A stretch of 22,125 nucleotides of DNA, from the NCBI GenBank assembly GCA_034698045.1, contig JAQGAU010000998.1, forward strand, positions 1 through 22,125, in the 5' to 3' direction. Of the stretch, positions 8,722 through 18,300 are shown piece after piece. A program made the position numbers and the translations under genes. Numbering within the stretch: the first letter of the stretch is position 1; each line of letters begins with the position of its first letter. Under the pieces are notes generated by a model that saw nothing but the letters and a program-made list of their open reading frames with translations, made no database searches and was not told where the DNA came from. Source of the DNA: Paramacrobiotus richtersi (taxonomy: Eukaryota; Tardigrada; Eutardigrada; Parachela; Macrobiotidae).

Positions 8722-9032
8722 CTACAAACAGGAACTCTCCGAGAAGTTCCTCTTAGGAGGCAGGGGCGGTTTGCCCCTCTTGGCGCTACCGTTGACTTCT
8801 TCGCAGCCGTTGACAGAGGGCCCGTTGTTCTGGCCCACACCGACGTAATCCCGCCTATCAACCCCGTCGATCGCTCGACTGGTGTTTCTGGGCTCGGCAG
8901 GGGACTGCAGCTAAATCTTGGCGGTGGAAGTCATGGCACCGTCCTTTTCGCCGAGTTTTGTGGGATCACACCGGCCTTGGCGGTTACTTTGTAGTCTCTG
9001 TCGCTGACTGCGTCCCCCCTAGACATTCTTAC
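8722..9032 (-). pseudogene. Copy of the last RhoGAP exon, broken
   Basis: This aligns with the functional last exon at 15322-15633 and keeps the acceptor (CTCCAG/GTAAGAATG). It is 311 bases long against 312, so it has a net one-base deletion, in the part corresponding to residues about 30 of the exon. A CAG-to-TAG change further on gives an in-frame stop. The 3' end still spells KPPLPPKRNFSESS followed by C-L in place of Y-L. With no upstream RhoGAP exons beyond 9847 and two lesions, it cannot encode the parent protein. It is clearly a host gene fragment, not a transposon. Confidence 0.88.
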
Positions 9033-9753
9033 CTGGAGATAGGAGCCATACAAATTCAGAACCATAATCAATCTCCATTTCATCTATTTGAGCCAAGTTT
9101 TGATTATTTGCTATAATTGCGTCTGTTTCGGAGCAAGCAGCAGCATCATACTGCTAAGCGACCATTCAGTTTATGGCATTGAACCATAACCCTTTAAACG
9201 CATTCGCCGAAAATGTTCCCAGAACAATAACAGACATCCCCCAACGTGCGGGCATGAAGTTAACGTAGAGGGATTGATATGTTGTGGTCAAAACCATGCC
9301 CTAAAGATGCATTCGCGTGAAAATCAAAACTAAGTAGTACAAATTTCCAGAAATAATATAACGTTGTATTCCATAATACATGCGTGCGCGAACGAAGTTA
9401 ACAGACAAATACTGCATTAGCTGTTGGCGAATACTGTACGCGATCGCTGAAATGGCATGCAGAGTACATAGTGTTTTCGGTAACATGCGCGTCGAGTATT
9501 CCTACTCTGCCTATACGCACTCATCACACTGCCAGTCCCGCTGGGGTGTTGTATGCGGTAGGGCAAATTTTCGTGCCATTTCATCGATCGCGTACAGTAC
9601 TGAATACATACCGCAGATCGGCAAGTACCGTAACAACCCACAATACCATACTTGATGGCTCGATACGATTCAGATACGAACAGTTCTGTGTTTCGCAATC
9701 TGTATATAACAATGTCATTAGTAACTCACCCCAGTACAGCAGTCTATCTTTAC
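9033..9753 (-). other. Pseudogene intron, enlarged relative to block B
   Basis: This corresponds to the 345-base intron at 15634-15978 but is about 720 bases long. The two ends align; an extra stretch of roughly 370 bases lies between about 9290 and 9660. It contains a partial tandem duplication (CATTCGCC/GAAAAT near 9202 and CATTCGCGTGAAAAT near 9311; GAAGTTAACGTAGAG and GAAGTTAACAGACAA) and a near-perfect inverted repeat (see next entry). Confidence 0.6.
9432..9599. repeat. Inverted repeat, 26-base arms
   Basis: The left arm 9432-9457 and the right arm 9574-9599 are reverse complements at 25 of 26 positions (cores CGCGATCGCTGAAATGGCA and TGCCATTTCATCGATCGCG), separated by 116 bases. It lies in the stretch missing from the block B intron, so it may mark a small foldback or MITE-like insertion. 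Bases 9480-9522, between the arms, resemble 620-662. Confidence 0.65.
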
Positions 9754-9847
9754 CAGCGGTGCCATCCCTGTACTTCGAAGTACTACTCCCGGGTCGCGCT
9801 ACTATCGTTTCGTTCCACGCCACATTCTTCCTTCTTGTCGCTGGCAG
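9754..9847 (-). pseudogene. Copy of the 3' part of the penultimate RhoGAP exon
   Basis: This aligns with 15979-16072. The translated residues PATRRKNV and ARPGSST are kept, and the donor CTG/GTAAAG corresponds to CTA/GTAAGG. Similarity stops abruptly at about 9847, inside the exon, which marks the right edge of block A. A small in-frame change follows the ARPGSST part (extra residues before the donor). Confidence 0.8.
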
Positions 9848-10780
9848 CAGGTCTACCAAGTGACAGCTGTTGGCCATCGCAAGTTTAATAAACTGTCGTT
9901 AACAGCTTACAAGAGCGTTTTTTCTCACCGTTAAATGAAATTGACACGCAAGGTCACATTGTTCACACTCCGTAAAAAATAAAATTATTACAGATGTATC
10001 CTGCACTGTTTGACTTTCATATTATTCCAATGCTTTTCATGTAGGTAAGGCGGTAGTATGTACGCCCTTATGTTATACCTATACCATGGGCGACTTTAAA
10101 CTTTGACTGCGGTTCTGACCAGGCGAAACTTGAGTTCCGCAGATAAGATTAAATTGAAAAATAAAGCATTTGAGACTAAAAGTTTGACCAGTTAAGTCTG
10201 GAATCGGCGCCCGTGTTTTTTGAAGCACCCCTTATAAGTGTGTATTATCCCAAGTCTGTTAATGGTTATAGGTCAGCTCCGTAGGTCCCGTATGACCGCA
10301 CCTCTTCCAGTGTTCTTCCGAGTATCCATGATTCCTGTTAATGCTCCTACACAGTACACACTTAACCTAATGAAACGTTTTAAACAACAACAGCAATCAA
10401 AATAATCTATTGGCACAATTTACCGTTTGGTACCGAAACCTTGCTTATAGGCCTGCGGCCTAGATAAAGTGCGAAATGTAATCTAACTTTCACAAACTGC
10501 CGGTAGAAGTCACATGGACACAGTCTTTGCGGTGAACAATTCGATGAGGGGGATTTCTTGTGTGCCTGCGATATCTGATTCAGTAGCTTCACGGTATCAC
10601 AACTGCAAGATAAGCGCTTGTCTTAATAAAGCTGAAACACCAGCGCACGCACACAGCGCACCTGGCAGTGCACCATCACAGCAAGTGTACTCCGTGTTTA
10701 ATCAACACTTCTACTGCTTGAGTTGTAAATCACAAGGTTCATTTGAAAGAAATTGTACCAATAGCGCACAGGCAACCGAA
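9848..10780. other. Spacer and presumed 5' region of the kinase-kelch gene
   Basis: There is no gene of its own that I can support. The kinase frame is open back to 10514, but the 89 extra residues look like random leader. A short palindrome, TAGGCC-TGC-GGCCTA, lies at 10448-10462. I see no clear TATA box at a suitable distance from the start codon. Confidence 0.5.
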
Positions 10781-13128
10781 ATGGATGCAAATAATCTTAT
10801 TACGATCGGCACCACTTCCCAGTATGCTTACGGAAAATTGGACTATATTGGTCGAGGATCCTTTGGCATCGTTTACAAAGCAGCGGTAACGGAAGGCGGG
10901 AACTATTCCGGTGACAGAACCGTGGCAGTGAAGGTGGTGCATCTGTTCAGGGAAACAGAGTTTCCCGATAGCAGCGAAAGTTGGACGCGAATGCAGCAAA
11001 GATGGAACAAAATAGTTCAACTGAAAAATGCTCATGTGATCACTTATCACAAAGTGACTATTGAAAAACCACCTGGGGGTGTGTTTGTTGAATTCATGAT
11101 GGACTATTTCAAAGGCAAGTCATCAATTTATACGAGGTACAAGTACGAAGCATACAGTTTTGCAACTGTACAAAACGTTGTCTTGGGGAACTATCCAAAA
11201 CTTAACCCACTGGGTATTTTTTCGGCTTGATTAAGATAATATAACCGTTTATACCGGTTGAGATACGTATGATATCACTCATATCAGCCATCAATAAATG
11301 TCCGTTTGCTCTGTAGACGGCGACCTCACCCGACTGTTTGTTAAACTGAAAGAAAGCAGAACACGGTTCGACCATCATGCAGTCGTCTGTTACGCCATGC
11401 AGCTTACCGATGGACTGCAGTTTTTACATGACAATAAAATTATACATGGAGACTTCAAAGCCGCGAACATTTTAGTGAAGCATACGACAAACAAGCATCA
11501 GACGTTAGTTATTGGGGACCTGGATGACGTTGTTCAAATGCATCACAGCGTAACCACCGGTCGCGATATTTCAAAATACCGGGCACAGTACGTTACATGT
11601 CACCAGACATGCTGCGAAAGTACTTAATGAAAAAGATGGATGAAAACATTGGACGCAAAACAGACATATGGAGTTTGGGGTGTGTTATTCTTGATTTGGC
11701 GAATTTTAGCACAGATATTAACGAAAGATGGTTGTACAATAAGGAATCGGGTGAGAAGGTCAGAGACGGGAACAGCATGGTGGAGTACGAGTTTTGTGTG
11801 AAAGTTCAGGGCGGATGGATACCATTTGTTGATGACTCGATACCAAAACCTTTGGGGGAATGTGTCAAACAGTGTTTGTGCACAGACCACAAAAGCCGAA
11901 TTACAGCCAGTGATCTTCTGCAAAAACTTCACAATGTAGCCGAGGCTTTTCCGGCTGTTCACAAGAAAAGATGGGAAGAGTGTTCAGAATGTTACTTGAC
12001 CGGTCGGCCTATGATTTCCCGTTATACACGTTCGACTACGGGAACTGCATGCCAGACAATTTGCCGAACAGATTCGTTAGTAGATATGATGTTGATATTT
12101 CACCACAATCGGGATTTTGATAATCTTGGCTTTGGAAAAGTGCGCCTGCAGTTGTACGATCCTTCTTCCAAAAAACCGAAGCGACTTTCATTGCCCAGTG
12201 ACTTGTCGAGCAGACATTTTCAACCATTCTTTTTAGTAAAAAACAATGAGGTCATATGTCACGCCAAATGTGAATCCACAAACAAAACGGAAACACTGGC
12301 CCACAACTTCCTGCATCAAGTATGGCGACATTTGTGTTTTTCGGATGGCTTTGATGGTTTTGAAGCTGAACAATGCACAGAAACACTGGATAACAAGATT
12401 TACTTCTGGACCAGTTCTCCATCTTTGCCACTGCACGTTCTCGATATTTCCAACGGAGTAATCAGTCCTGTGGAATCTGCCACAGCCACGGAAAGTAACA
12501 GGTGCGGAACAATTGGGAATTCTCTCACTCTTCGCAGTTAAAACTTTAGTTTCTGTTTTGCAGGAGAATAAAAATGAATTTAATACGGTACGACAGTAAA
12601 ATCTTTTGCTGCGAAAGTCAAGGTTTGGAATGTGGCACCAAGTGTTTCGACACAGAAAGTAGTGTATGGCAGCCCGCACCAGATATGCCTGAAGAACGAT
12701 CCAGATTTTCCATGGTTCGCTTAGAGGAATATATCTATATCACAGGAGGCACTCATGGAAATAGATGGAAGCCCTTACGGTCCTGCATGCGCTTAAGTAT
12801 GAAGACTTCAACATGGGAACCGATTGGTGACCTTATTTCTCCTCGTGCCAACCATGGCTCATGCGCATTAAATGGACAGATCTATGTGTTTGGTGGCATA
12901 GTCGACGGATGGAATTTGTCGCAGACAATGGAAGTCTTCCATCCAGAACTGAATAAGTGGTGTACAGTTAGCTTCAAAAATCATGACAGGCGCAGCTTCA
13001 GGAACTTTGAATCCCAGCTTTGTACGATTTGTGTGCCCTTGAAGTGGCCGGCAGACTCGGTATTAGACGACGACGACAACGACGACGATGATTACGTAAT
13101 CTTGGATGGGGAAGACTTTGCCGAATAG
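10781..13128 (+). CDS. Protein kinase fused to kelch-like repeats (one frame break)
   Basis: Exons 10781-11114, 11317-12501 and 12564-13128 give about 694 residues if the frame continues through one break near 11580. The start ACCGAAATGG lies just before the kinase domain. Kinase features: glycine loop GRGSFGIV (24-31), VAVK lysine 51, FKDGDL hinge formed across the first splice, HGDFKAANIL with catalytic D157, K159 and N162, then DLD (179-181) where DFG is usual, MSPD activation-segment end, and DIWSLGC. The hinge and HGD pattern are NEK/STE-like. A weakly conserved propeller-like region follows, then clear kelch units (EEYIYITGG, GQIYVFGG with following W) and a very acidic tail. It is probably a cytosolic signalling kinase with a kelch protein-binding platform. 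The single missing base (CGGGC where CGG-GGC is expected) may be a sequencing error, because all else is open and well conserved. The gene converges on ten-cysteine gene 3. Confidence 0.85.
11115..11316 (+). other. GC-AG intron in the kinase domain
   Basis: The donor is AAAG/GCAAGT and the acceptor TTTGCTCTGTAG/ACGG. Only this choice joins codons as FMMDYFKDGDLTRL, the expected kinase hinge. The GT at 11119 and the GT at 11137 both give the wrong phase. The donor is otherwise a perfect match to U1, as is usual for GC donors. Confidence 0.75.
12502..12563 (+). other. Second intron of the kinase-kelch gene
   Basis: A 62-base GT-AG intron (AACAG/GTGCGG ... TTCTGTTTTGCAG/GAG). It removes an in-frame stop and joins ESN-R-RIKMNLIRYDSK in frame, which restores the kelch reading frame. 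Confidence 0.8.
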
Positions 13129-13245
13129 AAATGACTGCATACTCGTTTTTCGTATTCAGTAGCACACTGGCGAACAACTGGACAAGCCATGTTTCTTTTG
13201 GTTACAGTAACCATGTCAAAGTCCGTCATGTTCTGAAGCGCACAC

Positions 13246-13254
13246 TTTATTAAA
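13246..13254. terminator. Overlapping poly(A) signals of two convergent genes
   Basis: AATAAA on the minus strand (13246-13251) serves ten-cysteine gene 3, 212 bases past its stop, and matches the signal at 6807-6812. On the plus strand the same bases give ATTAAA (13249-13254), 121 bases past the kinase-kelch stop. It is the best signal for that gene in this spacer. Confidence 0.55.
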
Positions 13255-13462
13255 CAGGAAAACACCTACAAATATGCTGACGAAACTTGCAGCACTTCCA
13301 CAAGGATGCAAACACTTTATGAGACAGTTTCCGATAACAGAGCACGCAAATTTTCATGCAGACTTCACAGCAAACATGGCACTGGAGACGTTCAAGCTCA
13401 GAATTCAGTCAAGATGGTGATTCATGCCAATTATGATCCGGTTTCCAAGAAAAACTCATGAA

Positions 13463-13762
13463 CTACCCAGATAAGTATGAAGTACAGTCATGCACACAGC
13501 CTGATTCTCCACCGCAGGAAATACTTGGTTCACATGTTTCAAAATTTTCACACGTTTTATCCGTTGACACATCGGTACAGTATGTTTGTGCAGTGTAGCA
13601 ATATTTGCCGCTGTCGCCGGCGCAATATCGATAGCAGTAGCGGTAAATTGCGAAGCCATAGTCGGAATCGCAATGTGGGTATCCGAGTTTGGTCCAGGCT
13701 TCGGACTGGCTAGCTCCAAATACACACAGAACGAAGATGAGTACTGCCATAGAGGACTGCAT
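13463..13762 (-). CDS. Secreted ten-cysteine protein, paralogue 3
   Basis: 99 residues in one coding exon. The signal peptide covers residues 1-20 (core AVLIFVLCVFG, cleavage likely after SQS). Cysteines are at 31, 43, 47, 55, 62, 71, 77, 83, 89 and 93, exactly as in paralogue 2. The most constant part of the family is CDSDYGFA...RYCYRYCAG.SGKYCYTAQTYCTD. Changes from paralogue 2 cluster in the signal peptide, at 28-30, and at 66-80 between cysteines 5 and 8 (AVDHTCEFFERCSSA becomes STDKTCENFETCEPS), next to the strictly kept framework. It is probably an exported small protein of unknown role. It lies tail to tail with the kinase-kelch gene and downstream of the RhoGAP gene on the same strand. 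Confidence 0.87.
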   Translation of the reverse strand: MQSSMAVLIFVLCVFGASQSEAWTKLGYPHCDSDYGFAIYRYCYRYCAGDSGKYCYTAQTYCTDVSTDKTCENFETCEPSISCGGESGCVHDCTSYLSG

Positions 13763-13765
13763 TCT

Positions 13766-13865
13766 CTGCCAAAGAATGTCACTTTATTACAGGCAGAATG
13801 ACCTTTGTGTATTACTACGGTCAAATGCCATGTTCGTAGCCTTGTGCCACCATCTAACCACTTAC
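13766..13865 (-). other. Leader intron of ten-cysteine gene 3
   Basis: The donor CG/GTAAGTGG and the acceptor TTCTTTGGCAG/AGA are exactly 100 bases apart, as in paralogue 2. The acceptor lies three bases before the ATG. The first exon would be noncoding, about 80 bases. Confidence 0.65.
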
Positions 13866-13971
13866 CGATGGCTAACTTGGATAGATCAGACAAAAGATTG
13901 ATGCGAACTCGCTAAACGCAACATAAAGAAATCCTGCTTGATTCAGAGCATGGCAGGCGGTGGGACTACAG

Positions 13972-13979
13972 TATATATA
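13972..13979 (-). promoter_or_regulatory. TATA box of ten-cysteine gene 3
   Basis: GGGTATATATAC on the minus strand, aligned with the TATA region of paralogue 2, placing the start of transcription near 13948. It belongs to the first 93-base promoter unit. Confidence 0.62.
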
Positions 13980-14260
13980 CCCAGTGAATTTCGGGATTTT
14001 TTGTAATTATAGTTTATACGTCTTCGTTTTATTAGCAGTTGGCAAGCGGAGAAATCTTCATAGGAGTACACACCCAGTGAATCTCGGTCGTTTTGGGCAA
14101 TAATAAGTTATACATCCTTGTTTTTCATGAAGAGTTGGCAAGGAAGAGCACAACCTTTTCAAGGCTTATATTCAGCGCATATCGGTCATTATGGCTTTTA
14201 TTTTTGTAACAGCCAGAAGACCAATATTCACTGGATTTAGTGGGTGCCATTAAACAGCTA
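13972..14260. repeat. Three tandem copies of the 93-base promoter unit, block B
   Basis: Units start at TACCCAG 13978, CACCCAG 14071 and TATTCAG 14169. On the gene's strand the TATA-like parts are TATATATA (unit 1), a decayed GTGTGTA (unit 2) and ATATAAG (unit 3). The arrangement is the same as at 7526-7810. Confidence 0.75.
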
Positions 14261-15321
14261 GCCGGGACAGCGGGCTGACACAACTACTGCTTTCCAGCAC
14301 GACCTTTGTCCCGAGTGCGTTTTGGAGTCGGATGCATAAAGTGACTTGATGTCCATGCCATAAACACAATTTTGAACACTATGACTTATAACCAAAGGTA
14401 TATCGTCTTGGTTCATCTTCATCCAATGCAGCCCGTAACCTCAAGCACAGAAGAATCGCATTCAGATTGATTATTTGTAAAAACCGATGCCGGCCGCTTC
14501 TGACCGCATTCTCCAGGTCAAACGCTCAGGTAAGGCTGCTATGTTCTGCTTTTTTCACGGTATTCATGGAAGTGGCTTTAACAAATAACCGATGATTCTA
14601 AATCGTGCGTTTTAATTGACTTCTTGGAATATTAATGCCACTCTTTTGAGATGCATGATATAGGACGCAACGTTGCGTTTCCCCTGTGCCAGTGAATCAC
14701 GGTATCATAATGATCCGGCTGTCCATATTCCTACCACCGTCAGTTAACATATTTACGGCAAATCCCACATCAAGTTAGAAACAGATGTAACGATTCCGCT
14801 ACAGCAGTCAGAACCGTTAGAGTGTTCGTTTTTTGGATAAGACATGCAGGTTTTGTGGCGCTTCCACCAGTCACCCATTGGCTGGTTAGGTTTGGGTACC
14901 CACATACAAAATATATTTAATGTCTTTGAAATACGTGCATTTTGGCTCTTGTGAAACAACGGCAACAAAACGGTGAATCCGATCAGATCACTCAACCCGT
15001 GTGACTCACCTTACTAGAACTGAATGCGAAAGGTCACACTATTCACAAGTCTATCAATTTTTGATTACTGTTCATACATGCCAAATTTCTATAGTATTCA
15101 ACAAATCAAATCATTAACCGGAGTATACATAAAATCATTGAAAACCTCCACAAAAGAATCACAGTATCAAAACAAAATTCCCCCAAATTCGCATCTAATA
15201 ATCCAAACGCAAAAACTACACAAGACCACAGCTTTTCTATAAACCGTACTAAAAAAACACCACCAGTGGATACAAAATCACCAGTCAACAAATATCTCTT
15301 TCACAAAAAAAAACGTAAAAT
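14261..15321. other. Duplicated noncoding DNA and RhoGAP 3' untranslated region
   Basis: No gene. Bases 15020-15321 lie just past the RhoGAP stop codon and match 8420-8721 at more than nine bases in ten, so they are likely 3' untranslated sequence. Bases 14261-15010 match block A less well and include the 265-base stretch missing there. A minus-strand ATTAAA near 14910 is the only candidate poly(A) signal I noticed for the RhoGAP gene. Confidence 0.5.
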
Positions 15322-18300
15322 CTACAAATAGGAACTCTCCGAGAAGTTCCTCTTGGGAGGCAGCGGCGGTTTGCCCGTCTTGGCGCTCCCGTTGACTTCT
15401 TCGCAGCCGTTGACCGAGGGTCCGTTGTTCTGGCCCACACCGACATAATCCCGCCCGTCAACCACGTCGATCGCTCGACTGGTGGTTCGGGGCTCGGCAG
15501 GGGACTGGAGCTGGATCTTGGCGGTGGAGGTCATGTGTCCGTCCTTATCCACTGAGTTTTGTGGGATGACACCGGCTTTGGCGGTTACTTTGTAGTCTTT
15601 GTCGCTAACAGCGTCCCCGCTGGACATTCTCACCTAAAGACAGGAACGCACGTAAAAATCATAATCCGAGTCGAATGTTGATGATCACTTCCTACTAGAC
15701 CTGCATCTGCTGCAGACGCAGTACAAGCATCACCAGCAGCTGTATAGCACAAGTAAGCAGCCTATACTTTTAGTTCACGGTATGTTTGTATTCAGCTACC
15801 ATAGCCCTACAGACCCATTTACTTGGAAAGTCAAGCTACTGTACCATAAAGTCGTATCCCACATTAATATGCGGGCATAATGCCAAGATACTGGCGGTTA
15901 CATACCGATACAAAGTGTTACAAAATCCATACATAACTAGCAACTGCATGTGTGCAATGTATCGGTTTGCATCCTTACTAGTGGTGCCATTCCCGTACTA
16001 CTCCCCGGTCGCGCCGCCGTCGCATCACTCCCCGACACATTCTTCCTTCTCGTCGCCGGCAGTGGAGACGGTGCACTCTTCGTCACACCAAACTCGGGAT
16101 GGATCGATATCGAGGGACTGTACGCCACCGGATGTACCGTGGGTTCAAAGCCCACCATCACCGGGGGACTGGGATCATCCGCATACTGCGATATGTCCGG
16201 ATATAGTTTACTAATCTCCGGTCTCACCACCACACTCGGTTCCGCCGCTTTCGGGACACTGTTCGCTGGTTCCCCGGTGACTGGTTTAGGGAGGAAAGCG
16301 GGCGGTTCGGCGAGTTTGGGGGTGACGTCAGGGGTGGAGGGGATGTTCTCTGTGCGCTTGGGGATGGCGGGGGGTGCGGGGGCTTTTTTGGTTTTGGCGG
16401 GAGCGGATTTCGCGGGCGGTTTGGGACTGGGTGGACTAGAAACAACGTTAGAGAAATCAGCAACTTAATGCAATATAATTTCGATAAATTTATTTAACTG
16501 TCTTTTAAATGACTAATAAAAGCGACTGTTAAACTGATAAGAAGTGTTTACTAATAACCCTAATTTATTTTTAATTTTTAACCGATAATTAATTTATTTC
16601 AACCGACAATCAATCTATTTTATTAATTTTGCTAAATGATTAATTTTGATTAATTTATTTTATTGTCTTTTAAACGACTAATAAAAACGACATCAAATTA
16701 ATAAAAATTGTTTACTAATACCCTCATTTATTTTTAATTTTTTAACCGATAATCAAATAAACATAGTCGCATAATAAAAAGAAATCGTATGAAAAAGGTT
16801 AATTCAGACTGATTAATATCATTAAGGTGGTGGAAAGCGGGGCTTACTGATCCGGAGGTGTGGTGGGGCGTGGCGATCCGCCCGATTCCGAGCCACCCGA
16901 GAGATCAAGCGAGGAAGTGTCTTTAGCTGATAAGAATTTGGGATTTGGCCCGGCGGTTGGACTTGGGTCGAAATCTGCATCGAAAGCAAACCCTCTTTTA
17001 CAATGTTTCACATGCTACATGGTTAGGAAACGTACCACCAGGGAACAAATCTTTTTGGTATGTAATCAGAGTCTCGACAATCGCATGCTGCAAATTGGTA
17101 GCTGCCATATCAAATCCCGACCTAGAGGAGAAAACAGTTCAGTCAAACAGTCCATTTCCAAAAATACTAAATTTTCATAAAACCAAGTTTGTCAATACAG
17201 AAAAAACAAAACTCGAAATGTTTTACCTGACAGTTTAAAAACAAACAGAACTCATGTATCCAAAAAAATACCCAAATTTATAACGAAATGAAAATGCCAA
17301 CTATTCAAGAAAATTCAAAATAAATCAAGAACACAAATTGTAAAATGAGAAATAAAAATATTTTCAAATGATTAATGATATATTAGTGATACATAAATTC
17401 ATTAATTTTATTTTTTTATTATTTTATTATTTATTTTATTATTATTATTTATTTTATTTTATTTTTATATTTTATACTTTATTTTATTTAATTTTATTTA
17501 ATTTTATATTTAGTTTAGTTTTAAATGTATATTTAAATTTACCGGTCAGCTTCGGCATCCCAGAACAAATTGGGCGACATAACAATGGCCAAGTTGCTGG
17601 GTGTCATTTTATTGCGATCCGAGTGACTGGCAACGGCGGCCAAGAATTTGACGAGGTAACTAAATCAGCAACACAACAAAGTTTATAAATATAACGCGTC
17701 AAAAAAACTTGGCTACTGCCCACGGATGTCATTCATTAGCCGAAGACGCGCAAGCTGCGAAGGTGATGACAAATGTCCAGGGTTTATCGAGCTCATAAAA
17801 CGCTCGGCGAAACCGTTCACCAGAAGAAACTACTTCAAAATAATAAGGATCTCTCGTACCAGCCACTGGTAAAAAGTCGCAAACTAATGATTTCCGACAG
17901 ATTTGTATATGAAGGCACCTTTACCGTGCTTCAGACAATTCTAAAAATGTTATTGAATATTACTAACATTTGACTACTAATTACTGAATAATCTACAAAA
18001 ACTTTAACTGAATATTACCAAATAAACAAAATAATAAGGATCTCACGTACTAGCCCTGGTTAAAGGGATCCAAAAATAAAAATTTTCGACCAATTTTTAT
18101 AAAAAGACAACTTTACAGTACTTCAGACAATTCTAAAAATATTATTAAATCTCACTAAAATATCACTACTAATTACTAAATAATCCACAAAAATTTAACT
18201 CAGTATTACCAAATAAATTCCCAAACCAATATCGAATATTAGCAAGATAACACAGATATTAACGAAATAATACCCAACACACATAGTTCAACAAACAAGG

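Larger units (their letters stand above)
6725..9847. repeat. Segmental duplication, block A
   Basis: Direct duplicate of 13165-16065. In order it contains the 3' end and coding region of ten-cysteine gene 2, its leader intron and promoter repeats, noncoding DNA, and a copy of the last exon and part of the penultimate exon of the RhoGAP gene. Identity is uneven: highest, over nine bases in ten by eye, at 8420-9010, and lower at 7330-8400 and in the intron copy. The right edge falls inside a RhoGAP exon, so block A is the truncated copy. Confidence 0.9.
13165..16065. repeat. Segmental duplication, block B
   Basis: Direct duplicate of block A (6725-9847). It starts just past the kinase-kelch stop codon (CATGTTTC ... 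GCGCAC) and runs through ten-cysteine gene 3 and noncoding DNA into the penultimate exon of the intact RhoGAP gene. It contains about 265 bases (roughly 14530-14795) that block A lacks, and it lacks the extra intron DNA of block A. Because it is continuous with the working RhoGAP gene, it is the source copy for that part. Confidence 0.9.

Noticed and set aside
8729-8748. Palindrome-like GGAACTCTCCGAGAAGTTCC, resembling a heat-shock element
   Set aside because: In the intact copy it is coding sequence for NFSESS. The same bases follow from the codons.
8652-8861. 69-codon minus-strand open frame in block A
   Set aside because: It is out of frame with the RhoGAP exon it copies, so it is a by-product of the pseudogene's lesions.
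10514-10780. 89-codon in-frame extension at the front of the kinase
   Set aside because: The sequence has no protein-like character, and the ATG at 10781 has a better context and lies just before the domain.
17773-17973. 66-codon plus-strand open frame in a RhoGAP intron
   Set aside because: It overlaps the 191-base tandem duplication, and its second copy is not open. No domain is recognisable.
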